Shown piece by piece: positions 43,396 to 52,597 of a stretch of 64,000 nt of DNA (positions are counted from its first letter, which is position 1; each line of letters begins with the position of its first letter). The position numbers and the translations under genes are program-made. The notes beneath the pieces were generated by a model. The model searched no databases, had not been told where the DNA came from, and saw only the letters and a list, made by a program, of their open reading frames with translations. This DNA is from Pedobacter westerhofensis (GTDB taxonomy: Bacteria; Bacteroidota; Bacteroidia; Sphingobacteriales; Sphingobacteriaceae). Location: the NCBI RefSeq assembly GCF_900182595.1, contig NZ_FXTN01000017.1, positions 1 to 64,000 on the forward strand, in the 5' to 3' direction.

Positions 43396-46300
43396 TCACT
43401 TCACACCTATCAGCATTTCCTTTACCGCTGTTTCCAGCTGCTCATCTCTCCCATTTAAAATATTTTGATAGAAATTGGCCACCCGGATATCCGGATCAAT
43501 CTGGGAATTTTCAGTTGGACTGTGCTCCCCGGCACCGTAGGTTGCGCCTACCCCGATCTGAACAGTTAAGCTGGGATTGATCTGCGTTTCAAACCAGGAT
43601 GCTGTGCCGGTTCCGGGAACGGGCATCCCTATTGATTTTCCAATTCCCATCCTTCGGTAGGTGTAGGGCGTCAGGTAAGCATCAGAATAATTGCCCTCAT
43701 TCATGATGATGCAGCTCGGTTTGTTCCACCTTGACAATGGCTCGCCCCCGTTTGTGATACGTCCCTGCCGCCGCTCGGTCAGATAGATCTTCCCGCTTAA
43801 AAAATCGTTGAGCTGCTCATGCAGTGAACCGCCCCGGTTATACCGCGTGTCGACGATCAGTGCAGCAGCATTTTTATATTTCCCCAATGCTTTATCATAA
43901 ACAGGGCGAAATCCTTCATCGTTCATGCTGCGCACATGAACATAGCCAAGCTTACCATGTGAAAGACTGTCGGTCAGGTGCTCCATCTGCCTGATCCATC
44001 TGTTGTAAAGCAGGGTATTCAACTCTGTTTCCGGTTTGACAGCCCGGACAGTATCCGTATAGGAAACCTCTCCAGATATATTTGCAAACTTCACAACCGC
44101 CTGCTTTCCCGATTTACCATTCAATAATGCCGCCCAGTCCTCAGTTTTCCTGATCAGCTGGCCGTCAATGGCAGTGATCAGCATGTCCGGCTTCATCCGG
44201 GTTTTAGCCAGATCAAAAGGGCCACCTTTCAATATCTCCTTCACCAGGATCCCATCCTTGTTCCAGGTCTCATCATAAAGCAAGCCCAAAGCTGCTGTCT
44301 GATCCCTTTTTTGATATACCGGAGTGTATCGCGCCAGCGTATGGGAGGTATTCAATTCGCCAAGAAATTCATTGAGCAGTCCCAAAAAGTCATAGTCGTT
44401 GTTGATATGCTTTACGAAGAGCTTATAATTTTGATAACAGCCATCCCAATCCAGTCCGCCATAATCGGGGAACATAAACCGTTTTTTCACCATTTGCCAG
44501 GTGTGACGGAACAGGTACTCTCTTTCTGCCGAAGTATTATACTCCATTACAGTATCTATCGGTATTGGTGAAACTTTTCCATCCTGCGTGTTTATTATCA
44601 GGATGTTTCCCTTGCTCAATATGAACAGCAATCTTCCATCGGTACTCACCTGCATTTTGCCCTCCACAATATTCAGTTTAGCTAAAAGCGAGTGCTGATG
44701 GGTAATGATATTGGTCTTCCACAGGTCATAGTTTTCCTGATATTTGTTCAGCGAGTAAAGCGTTTTGCCATCCGGAGACAGCAATGCATCGGGCAAGTCT
44801 GCTGTGACCCGACTCATACGCGCGGAAGGAAAACCTTCTTTATTCAACAATAAATTGTTTGGAAGCTTCAACTTAGAAATTCGTTTCAGGTTCAGCGCGG
44901 TATCCAGCTGACTTTCCTGAAGATTATCAAAGAGTGAATGGTCGAAGAACATTCCAAACACATCCCTATGTGCTCCTGTCAACGTAAAACTATGATTGGC
45001 GAGCTTGTCAGAAAGCCAATACATCATTGCCCCATTGACTCCCCATTTAGGTTTTTCATCGATGAATCCGCTTTGCGTGAGATTCAGCCGTTTCCCGCTG
45101 CCGTCGTCTTTGATCAGGACCACATCATTCTCGAAGCCACCCCCGCCTTCGGTTGATTGTGCAAGCAGATACTGGCTGTCAGGCGACCAGCTAAAATACT
45201 GGTCGCCATCGCCTGATGAATAATTTACCCCCTCAGGGATCAGTATACGGGTTGTTTTAGTCCGCAAGTCATAACATTTCAGCACCTCCCTGTTTTCGAT
45301 GTACGCGATTTTACCCGCATCCGGTGAATACAGGCCCTGAAACTCGTCCTGCCCTGTAGCAATGATATTCTGAACAGTAAAACCTGTAGCATTGTAGAAA
45401 TATGCATCTGCGGAATTCTTTAACCTGATCTCCTGAATGTCCCAGGAGTTTTCCTGTTCGACAGAAAAGAGCAGTTTTCTACCATCGGGACTGAAATTTA
45501 CCATTCTTTCCTGAAAGGGCGTGCTTGTGATTCTTTTAGTAAGGTGTCCGTCGGCAGCACTCACAAAAATGTCTCCACGGCATATAAAGGCGATTTGTTT
45601 GCCATCAGCTGAGAGAGCCATTTCAGTAATATTGTCTCTGACCGGCATCTTGTCAATCTTTCCGGAACTCATCACTGCTTTACTAAAAACTTTTAGTTTT
45701 TGAGGCTCCTTTCCTTCTGTTAATCCGTACAGATCACCATTGTACGTAAAGACTAATCTTCCATTTGCTGATCTTGAAAGGTTACGGACAGGGTTCCGGC
45801 TGAAACTGCTAAGCTGTAGCACCCTGGACGTATCACCAACAAATCCTTTAAACACATTCATTGAGCCGGACCTTTCGCTCAGGTAATAAAATTCATCTCC
45901 CTTTCCCCATATCGGCTCCAGGTCCTCACCTTTGAAAGATGAAACTTGCTGATAAGTTTTTGCCTTGATGTCATATACCCAGATATCCCGGGTGACCGAC
46001 GATTGATGATGTTTGCGGTATGTATTTTCCAGGCCTTTTTTATCCTGAAAAATAATCCTTGTACCTTTTTGATCCTCATGGGCCAGATCCATACCAGCGC
46101 TGTTAACCAGGATGCTTTTCCCACCTGATATGGGAACTTCATAAAGCTTGCTGAAAATTTGATCTCCAGGAAATCTGGCCGATTGATAAATGTCGTGCCT
46201 GTCGGTCCCGAAGCGTATTTTCTCATCATCTGATGAAAAATCATACGGAATATCCCTCGCGGAATTAAACGTTAAACGGTCAATATTTTTGCCCTCTGTG

Positions 46301-46620
46301 TCCATGAGATAAACATCGAAATTACCATGTTCATCATTAGCGAAAGCAATGTTATTACTGTCATGGCTCCAGACAGGATATCCACTGTAAGAAGGGCCAT
46401 GAGTCAATTGCTCTATCATGCCGCCCTTCCCGGATACCTTCCAGATATTTCCCTTGTACTCGAAAGCGACCCATTTTCCATCAGGCGACACCGCACATTG
46501 CTGCATCCACCTGACTTCATTATTTTGTGCATTTGAGTGGTTACTGAGCACTAATAGAAAAAGGATTATCCTCATTAAAAGCGGAAAAGAGCCCACAATT
46601 TTCAGTAAGTTACAAATCAT
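43396..46620 (-). CDS. Tricorn-like S41 family protease
   Basis: This protein is about 1,074 aa from the ATG at 46620, which has an AAAGAG-like sequence just upstream; the methionine at 46575 is an alternative. A signal peptide (MRIILFLLVLSNHSNAQ) precedes WD40-like beta-propeller repeats (VWSHDSNNIAF, WSPDSQYLLAQS), a C1 and PDZ-like region (PDMLITAIDGQLI), and the S41 catalytic core (LIVDTRYNRGG, MNEGNYSDAYL with the likely Ser). Tricorn proteases degrade oligopeptides; here the location is periplasmic. The gene stands alone. Confidence 0.87.
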   Translation of the reverse strand: MICNLLKIVGSFPLLMRIILFLLVLSNHSNAQNNEVRWMQQCAVSPDGKWVAFEYKGNIWKVSGKGGMIEQLTHGPSYSGYPVWSHDSNNIAFANDEHGNFDVYLMDTEGKNIDRLTFNSARDIPYDFSSDDEKIRFGTDRHDIYQSARFPGDQIFSKLYEVPISGGKSILVNSAGMDLAHEDQKGTRIIFQDKKGLENTYRKHHQSSVTRDIWVYDIKAKTYQQVSSFKGEDLEPIWGKGDEFYYLSERSGSMNVFKGFVGDTSRVLQLSSFSRNPVRNLSRSANGRLVFTYNGDLYGLTEGKEPQKLKVFSKAVMSSGKIDKMPVRDNITEMALSADGKQIAFICRGDIFVSAADGHLTKRITSTPFQERMVNFSPDGRKLLFSVEQENSWDIQEIRLKNSADAYFYNATGFTVQNIIATGQDEFQGLYSPDAGKIAYIENREVLKCYDLRTKTTRILIPEGVNYSSGDGDQYFSWSPDSQYLLAQSTEGGGGFENDVVLIKDDGSGKRLNLTQSGFIDEKPKWGVNGAMMYWLSDKLANHSFTLTGAHRDVFGMFFDHSLFDNLQESQLDTALNLKRISKLKLPNNLLLNKEGFPSARMSRVTADLPDALLSPDGKTLYSLNKYQENYDLWKTNIITHQHSLLAKLNIVEGKMQVSTDGRLLFILSKGNILIINTQDGKVSPIPIDTVMEYNTSAEREYLFRHTWQMVKKRFMFPDYGGLDWDGCYQNYKLFVKHINNDYDFLGLLNEFLGELNTSHTLARYTPVYQKRDQTAALGLLYDETWNKDGILVKEILKGGPFDLAKTRMKPDMLITAIDGQLIRKTEDWAALLNGKSGKQAVVKFANISGEVSYTDTVRAVKPETELNTLLYNRWIRQMEHLTDSLSHGKLGYVHVRSMNDEGFRPVYDKALGKYKNAAALIVDTRYNRGGSLHEQLNDFLSGKIYLTERRQGRITNGGEPLSRWNKPSCIIMNEGNYSDAYLTPYTYRRMGIGKSIGMPVPGTGTASWFETQINPSLTVQIGVGATYGAGEHSPTENSQIDPDIRVANFYQNILNGRDEQLETAVKEMLIGVK

Positions 46621-46651
46621 ATCTCTTTGACAAACTATGCCTGCATTTGTT

Positions 46652-47398
46652 TCAGACATTGCTGATACCGCCATCAATAAGCATATCCGAACCGGTCATA
46701 AACGCACTTTCGTCCGAAGCAAGGTAAACGGCTGCTCCGGCGATCTCGTCGGGACGACCCAGTCTTAACATGGGGACATAGGCAGCATAATGTTCATGCA
46801 GCGCTTTCAGTTCTTCGGGCGTTTTTGCCTGGGCATCCATGATCGGCGTTGGGACAGGCCCGGGACTGAGCAGGTTTGCGCGGATTCCATTGTCCTTAAA
46901 CTCGGCCGCCCAGGTGCGTACGAATGAACGCAGAGCGGACTTAGCACCGGCATAGGTTGAGTGGTTGGGCAATCCCATATAGTGCCCGGCGGAAGCTACC
47001 AGGATGATGGAACCTCCCCTGCCCATTAATGGCAACATTTTCTGCGTCAGGAAAAGCGGGCCTTTGGCCATGAGGTCGAAGGTGCGGTCATAATGTTCCT
47101 CAGTTATGTCGGGCAGCGCCACCTGCTCCGTAAATCCGGCATTGGATACTACGATATCCACTCTGCCCCTGGTTTGACGGATAACTTCTGCAACGTGGTC
47201 AAGGTCGGGCAGACTAGCTGCATCTGCCTGAATTGCCGTAACATTTCTGCCGATCAGCTTCACTGCCTCATCAAGCGCATCCTGCCTCCTGGCGAAAATG
47301 AATACCTCCGCGCCTTCTTCAACGAACCGCTGCGCGATTGCGAGTCCGATGCCGCTGGTACCGCCACTGATAACGGCTATTTTATTTTCTAATTTCAT
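46652..47398 (-). CDS. SDR-family oxidoreductase
   Basis: The ATG at 47398 gives 248 aa. It has the TGxxxGxG variant SGGTSGIG near residue 12, SNAG near 87, and the catalytic ASAGHYMGLPNHSTYAGAK, plus the C-terminal FMTGSDMLIDGG. It is of the classical FabG-like type, distinct from the two other SDRs here. Its neighbours are an SRPBCC protein upstream and the S41 protease downstream, both on the same strand. Confidence 0.9.
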   Translation of the reverse strand: MKLENKIAVISGGTSGIGLAIAQRFVEEGAEVFIFARRQDALDEAVKLIGRNVTAIQADAASLPDLDHVAEVIRQTRGRVDIVVSNAGFTEQVALPDITEEHYDRTFDLMAKGPLFLTQKMLPLMGRGGSIILVASAGHYMGLPNHSTYAGAKSALRSFVRTWAAEFKDNGIRANLLSPGPVPTPIMDAQAKTPEELKALHEHYAAYVPMLRLGRPDEIAGAAVYLASDESAFMTGSDMLIDGGISNV

Positions 47399-47439
47399 AT
47401 GCGTGAAAAATTGAGGTGCAGCAATGCACAATACGATTG

Positions 47440-47970
47440 TTATAAAAATTTCCTGCCAGCTGCAGTTTCATTTTGGCTTTTAACAGATAATTCCAGTTCG
47501 GTGGCCACCTTCGCAAGATCAGCAAGGAGACGCTCATGGGCCAGCCAAAATCCATCCGGAGCGGCCTTCGCCAGCTCAATCCAGTATGGTCCGCGCATAG
47601 TTTCCTCAGTCCAGAGGTGACATCCTCCAGGTATTGGTGTAATGATCCAGGCGTGATAAGCTCTGGATTCTTCTGTAACCTTGGGATGACCACCCCAGGC
47701 GATACGCTTCATTGGTTCAAATTCCTGTACAGAGGCAAGTACATCCTGACCCGCAAAGCTTGTTTCAAATTCTGTCCCCATCTGAAGAGACTGATGTCCA
47801 TGTAGAAGATGGACCTGTGCTATGCTTGGATAGAACTGTGGCCAGGCATTTGTATTTGTGAGCAGCGACCAGATTGTTTCCGGAGAAGCTGCAACTTCAA
47901 GTTCATTTGTAAAGTGGATGGGGCAGCGACTGGGAACCATATCCTCTGGCCAGTTGATAATTTCGAACAT
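47440..47970 (-). CDS. SRPBCC-family protein
   Basis: The ATG at 47970 (MFEIINWPED) gives 176 aa; the frame runs to 48060. The START/Bet v1-like fold shows in IHFTNELEVAASPETIWSLL, WPQFYPSI, FETSFAGQDVLASVQEFEP, and a long C-terminal helix. These proteins bind hydrophobic ligands or catalyse aromatase-like steps. It is 41 bp upstream of the SDR gene, suggesting a two-gene operon. Confidence 0.75.
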   Translation of the reverse strand: MFEIINWPEDMVPSRCPIHFTNELEVAASPETIWSLLTNTNAWPQFYPSIAQVHLLHGHQSLQMGTEFETSFAGQDVLASVQEFEPMKRIAWGGHPKVTEESRAYHAWIITPIPGGCHLWTEETMRGPYWIELAKAAPDGFWLAHERLLADLAKVATELELSVKSQNETAAGRKFL

Positions 47971-48227
47971 TGTTTCTTGATTTGATGAGAAACAAATCTC
48001 CGGCATTGAAGAGGTTAAGAACGAGGATATTTGACTGAAAATACCCGTGACTTTTGTCACGGTGATTGACAGCCTCCAGGGTTAATCCTGGAAGATGCCA
48101 TGAAGCTCTACTGGCTACGATGCGTGGTTTTGCAGCAAAGCCATTCGCTGTTAAATCACAAATTGTGATTTACCTGGAGCATTTATAAAGCGATTATTTT
48201 TTTGGCGAATAACTAATAAAACAAAAA

Positions 48228-48253
48228 CGGGATAAACCCTGAGGTCTATCCCG
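48228..48253 (-). terminator. Terminator of the TonB receptor gene
   Basis: CGGGATA (48228-48234) pairs with 48247-48253; on the minus strand the stem is followed by a T-rich run. It lies just downstream of the receptor stop at 48303. The rest of 47971-48302 shows nothing else. Confidence 0.7.
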
Positions 48254-48302
48254 CTTCATTTGTGATCCAGCTTTCTTCTTATACCGGATCAGGCATTTAT
48301 AA

Positions 48303-50711
48303 TTAAAATTTGTATCCTACGCTACCCACAACATTGCGTGGAGCCATCGGCTCTAAAGTTGACCAGCCTTTGTAGTATTCTTTGTCGGTCAGGTTGTTTA
48401 CTTTGAAACCAAATGTGATGTGAGGCATGCCATATGAAACAGAGGCATTCAAGATCGTATAAGATGGCAGTGTAAATACTCCCGTAGTTGCCCTGTTCAG
48501 GATCATATTCTTACCTGAGTAGTTTCCACCAAATCCAAATCCAAGACCTTTACCAGCTCCATGCATTATTTTGTAGCTAAACCATGCGTTCACCTGGTCT
48601 TCCGGACCGGCTCCTTCAGATCTTCTTCCCAGGAAATCTGCAGGACCCTCAGTCAGCTTATTCTTGTTTTTCGCATAACCGGCAATGATATTAAGGCCGT
48701 TAAGTGGATTTGCATTCACCTGGAACTCCAGTCCCCTGCTATAGTTTTTACCGCCTTGGGTATAGTCATTCTGACCAACACTCAATACAGTGTTTGATAC
48801 TTTAATATCGTAATAGCTGATGGAGCCTGATAATTTACCGTCAAACAAATCAGTTTTGATACCCGTCTCCCATTGGTTGGCATGTTCAGGATCAAATACC
48901 CGTGTGGTAGTCGTTCCGTTATCGTTCACAGTAACTGGTGCAACGTTTGTAAATCCGTTCATATAGTTTCCAAAAACCGAAATCCTGTCTTTCAGTACCT
49001 GATATACTAAACCAAATTTTGGGGAGAGCGAAGTTTGCGAATATTTATCTGCGTCAGCCACACTGAAACCGCCATTTTTAAAATGATCTACACGCAGACT
49101 TAGCATTGCAGAGAATTCAGGTGTAATATTTATTACATCTGAGGCATAGGCACTGTAAGTTTCCTGGGTAGTCTTAGTATCATTATACCCGGATGCATTT
49201 GTAAGATTAAATACGTTGTCATAAGTAAGGTCGCCAGTATCAGTTCCGTTAGCACCAAGTGTCACGAGGCCGACACCCACATAACCTGAGCTCTTATCAA
49301 TAGATGTTCGGTTAAAATAATCCAGTCCCACAACCATACGGTTACGAATTGTACCAAGGTTAAAATCTCCGGTAAAGTTTTGTTGAATATCAGTGGTTTT
49401 GGTATTCGCGTTCTGGTTGGTAATGTAACGGGCAAAGGTCGACGGCACATTTGGGAATCCCGGAACAAACTGTGAACCTTCATACAAATAAGAATAGAAA
49501 CCTTCAGATTTTGCACTTCCTACCGACACTACTGTTTGTGAGTTCCATGAATCAGATATTTTATAGTTGATCTGACCCTGTGCAGATGACACCGGATTTT
49601 TCATTGCGATATCATCACTCGTATAAGATTTCTTTCTGTCGTACCCTAACCCATCCAGCGTAGTAGTTCTAAGTGGAGCATCCCTGTCAAAGAACAGACT
49701 GGTGGCATTGGTACTCTTAGATTTTAAGAACTGCGTGTTCACCGTAAATGACAGCCTGTCGTTCACTCTATATGAGAGCGAAGGCGCGATAAAACGGGTA
49801 TCTCTAAAACCTGCATCCTGGAAAGTGTTCTGATTCTGGAATGCAGCATTGACCCTGAACAACAATTTATGTTTTGCATCAAGTGGGGTGTTCACATCAG
49901 CCGTAGCTCTTACCAGGCCCCAGCTTCCTACACTCAAGTTCACATCACCCAAAACTCCATCAAAAGGTTGTTTTGTTACTGTATTGATTAAACCACCATA
50001 AGAAATCAGGCTGCTTCCGAAAAGCGTTCCTGATGGGCCTTTAATCACTTCGATCCTCTCTACGTTAGACACATCAAGGCTGCCGTTGGTTAATCCCGGC
50101 AATCCATTGACAAGTGTTGGCTGAACGGCAAATCCTCTCAATGAAAAGTAACCTGCACCATCACCTGCACGACCAGTTGAAGACCATAATTTATCTACAC
50201 CTGTTGCATTTTTTAAAGCATCATCGTAATTCGTTACGATCTGATCTGCCATCAGTTCTTTGGAAACTACAGAATATACCTGTGGATTTTCCAAATTTTT
50301 CAATGGCATCTTGGCTACATATTCACTTTCCTTTACGGCAAACTTATTTGTTTTGCCACCTGTAACCACCACTTCTTTCAGTTGCTGGTTAGATGCGTTT
50401 AAAGTCAGGACGAGCTCAGTGGTCTGGCCAGCTGTTACCGTTACCTCTTGTGAACTTGGCCTTACCCCTACCAGGCTGGTGGTAATGGTATAATTACCAG
50501 CAGGAATTCCCTTAAGGATGTATCCACCGTTTCTGTCTGCAGTTGTACTGGCCACATTTTTAATAGAGACCGTAACCATTTCTGCCGGTACCCCGTCAGA
50601 GGTTCTAACGGTTCCCTTAATGGTTCCGTTCTTTGACTGTGAAAATGAGGTCATGGACACCAGCATAATCATGAAAGTTGAAATCGCGTATCTTAAATTT
50701 TCTGATAACAT
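48303..50711 (-). CDS. TonB-dependent receptor, siderophore-type
   Basis: The ATG at 50711 gives 802 aa with a signal peptide (about 1-25, ending TSFSQ). A carboxypeptidase-like regulatory domain (about 30-110, GTIKGTVRTSDGVPAE) precedes the plug (GVDKLWSSTGRAGDGAGYFS, VERIEVIKGPSGTLFGSSLI) and a beta barrel ending in GSVGYKF. It transports ferric siderophores or similar ligands across the outer membrane. No SusD partner or TonB gene is nearby. Confidence 0.92.
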   Translation of the reverse strand: MLSENLRYAISTFMIMLVSMTSFSQSKNGTIKGTVRTSDGVPAEMVTVSIKNVASTTADRNGGYILKGIPAGNYTITTSLVGVRPSSQEVTVTAGQTTELVLTLNASNQQLKEVVVTGGKTNKFAVKESEYVAKMPLKNLENPQVYSVVSKELMADQIVTNYDDALKNATGVDKLWSSTGRAGDGAGYFSLRGFAVQPTLVNGLPGLTNGSLDVSNVERIEVIKGPSGTLFGSSLISYGGLINTVTKQPFDGVLGDVNLSVGSWGLVRATADVNTPLDAKHKLLFRVNAAFQNQNTFQDAGFRDTRFIAPSLSYRVNDRLSFTVNTQFLKSKSTNATSLFFDRDAPLRTTTLDGLGYDRKKSYTSDDIAMKNPVSSAQGQINYKISDSWNSQTVVSVGSAKSEGFYSYLYEGSQFVPGFPNVPSTFARYITNQNANTKTTDIQQNFTGDFNLGTIRNRMVVGLDYFNRTSIDKSSGYVGVGLVTLGANGTDTGDLTYDNVFNLTNASGYNDTKTTQETYSAYASDVINITPEFSAMLSLRVDHFKNGGFSVADADKYSQTSLSPKFGLVYQVLKDRISVFGNYMNGFTNVAPVTVNDNGTTTTRVFDPEHANQWETGIKTDLFDGKLSGSISYYDIKVSNTVLSVGQNDYTQGGKNYSRGLEFQVNANPLNGLNIIAGYAKNKNKLTEGPADFLGRRSEGAGPEDQVNAWFSYKIMHGAGKGLGFGFGGNYSGKNMILNRATTGVFTLPSYTILNASVSYGMPHITFGFKVNNLTDKEYYKGWSTLEPMAPRNVVGSVGYKF

Positions 50712-50747
50712 AAAATTATTGCATGTATTATTTAGATTTATTACAAA

Positions 50748-50755
50748 CAAACATA
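50748..50755 (-). promoter_or_regulatory. Putative -7 element of the receptor (TATGTTTG)
   Basis: On the minus strand TATGTTTG matches TAnnTTTG, 36 bases upstream of the ATG at 50711. Confidence 0.4.
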
Positions 50756-50923
50756 CAATAACCTGTCAATTCTGTAAGAATTTTGTTTAGACTGGTTACA
50801 GATTAAGACAATCAGATGACACTTCTTGTAAAACAAAGGCAGAATATGTTAACGAGATTATGAAATAGTTAAACATGGAAGTTGGCGTTGATCTGAATAT
50901 CCAGCCTTAGAATTGAAATAATA

Positions 50924-51220
50924 TTAAATTGATGCGGCAAGCTGGGCCATGTCATCATCGTATTTCAAATCCCCTTTGTCTTTTAAAGGATAATACTTTA
51001 AGAGAATTGATTCAATAATACTAAAGCTCTGTGGAGATTGTATTGCAGGCGACGCCAAGCAATCTATGATATTCGCGATTAATTTGACTTTTTTTGCTTC
51101 GTACTGACTTACCATAAAACCGGAATCATCGAGTTTAATGTGAGTATCGATAAGAGCATCGATTTTCTTCAAATCATCCAGCATATCCATTAACCTATGT
51201 ATTTCAGATTGCCTCATCAT
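50924..51220 (-). CDS. Small helical partner of DUF6932 protein
   Basis: The ATG at 51220 (MMRQSEIHRL) gives 98 aa; the frame extends to 51262. The protein looks all-helical and charged (HRLMDMLDDLKKIDALIDTH, VKLIANIIDCLA). It begins 8 bp after the stop of the DUF6932 gene and is cotranscribed with it. No family is recognised. Such a small helical partner could be an antitoxin or regulatory subunit. Confidence 0.65.
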   Translation of the reverse strand: MMRQSEIHRLMDMLDDLKKIDALIDTHIKLDDSGFMVSQYEAKKVKLIANIIDCLASPAIQSPQSFSIIESILLKYYPLKDKGDLKYDDDMAQLAASI

Positions 51221-51228
51221 ATTCAAAT

Positions 51229-51708
51229 TTAATAAATAATTTCTAGAAAACCTTTTGGCCACTGATGACCATATTTATTCCTTCTTGATTTAATGAAATT
51301 ATTCATCCAATAAAATCTGTCACCTAAAAACAGGGGATATTTCCTGTTATCCTCAGAATATATTTTCACAATATAAGCGTCAACACCATATTTAGTAAGT
51401 GAAAAAGGGTATTTGAAGTTATTTATTTTATCACCAATAGAATCGATTAATTCCCCATCTACAATTGATACCAAATCAATGTCATTGGGATATTTTTTTT
51501 GGGTAACATATGACCCATCAATCCATTGAATTATCAGATGACCTGAGAGTGTTGCCTTCAGCTCATCAGAATAAACTATATACTTTTCAAACAATGAACG
51601 GCGGATTGGCTCATCTGGTATATTTGCAAATTGTAATTCCAGATCGGATAAGGTGGCGGGTATATTGGTATGAGGGACCAGGTAACCCCTTGAATTAATT
51701 TCTAGCAT
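51229..51708 (-). CDS. DUF6932 nucleotidyltransferase-like protein
   Basis: This 159-aa protein has the minimal nucleotidyltransferase motif IDGSYVTQKKYPNDIDLV, with GS at 65-66 and Asp76 and Asp78 as metal ligands. The fold resembles MNT- or AbiEii-type enzymes that transfer AMP or another nucleotide. It is upstream of and tightly linked to a small helical protein gene. An anti-phage or toxin-type role is inferred from this layout only. Confidence 0.78.
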   Translation of the reverse strand: MLEINSRGYLVPHTNIPATLSDLELQFANIPDEPIRRSLFEKYIVYSDELKATLSGHLIIQWIDGSYVTQKKYPNDIDLVSIVDGELIDSIGDKINNFKYPFSLTKYGVDAYIVKIYSEDNRKYPLFLGDRFYWMNNFIKSRRNKYGHQWPKGFLEIIY

Positions 51709-51977
51709 ATGATGATTTTGAGGATTAAAATCCTGTCATCTTAAAAATCAAAATAATATTGCACTAGATCGATTACAGATAACAGTCTACAAATATAGTA
51801 AGAGTTAATTAAAAGCAAATTAAAATAATTTATTTTGACAATATGTTGCTCTAAAATTACCTGCATTGTTTAATCTGATTCTTGTACCCTTGAGGTAAAC
51901 TTTAAGGCAAATATATGTTGACTGGTTAATAATGATAGATCGGCACTGCGTTTGATAACAATTAAAAAAGCAACATT

Positions 51978-52454
51978 ATGCAGCCCAATGAGATAACATC
52001 TCCACAGCAAGATAAGGCAGGTAAACCCCGCGTACTCAAAAATCACAACGACAAAGTCTCACTGTTAATTACAAACACCTTTGGCAGCATCGCTTTTTTA
52101 TTCGTTTGTGCGGCTTTCATCGTGTTTTGGCTAACCTGCAACCTGAACCTGATCCCGGGGATAAAAGCCTTTGATCCCTTCCCCTTTCCCGAGCTTGAAA
52201 TGGTGGTTTCCATCTTTGCAATCATTCTGTCTATATCAGTACTGATCAGCCAGAAGAGACAGGCAAGACTAGAGAAAATAAATCAGCAGGTAGAATTTGA
52301 GATCAATATCAAAGCAGAAAAAGAAATTACAAAAGTCCTGGAAATGCTCCATGTCATTCAGAAAAAACTTGGGATTGATAATGACGACACCGAGTTGGAA
52401 AAAATGAAGGAGAAAACTGATATTGATCAGCTGCACAGGGAAGCAGAGCAATAA
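51978..52454 (+). CDS. DUF1003-family membrane protein
   Basis: This 158-aa protein has two transmembrane helices (SIAFLFVCAAFIVFWLTC near 38-55 and a second near 75-95), then a cytoplasmic coiled tail (QARLEKINQQVEFEINIKAE). The loop contains PGIKAFDPFPFPELEM, typical of DUF1003. Function unknown. It is followed by an FAD monooxygenase gene but separated by 143 bp. Confidence 0.82.
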   Translation: MQPNEITSPQQDKAGKPRVLKNHNDKVSLLITNTFGSIAFLFVCAAFIVFWLTCNLNLIPGIKAFDPFPFPELEMVVSIFAIILSISVLISQKRQARLEKINQQVEFEINIKAEKEITKVLEMLHVIQKKLGIDNDDTELEKMKEKTDIDQLHREAEQ

Positions 52455-52597
52455 AATCAAGCATCCCGGCAGAGCCATACTATCGTCTTTTTGGAAAAGA
52501 TAGAGTTCCCTAGCGACTTTTTCACCTTTTTTACCACCTTTTTAACCTTTCATCATAGTTTAATTCTATACAATTTTGTTGTCTAAAATCTATCTAT

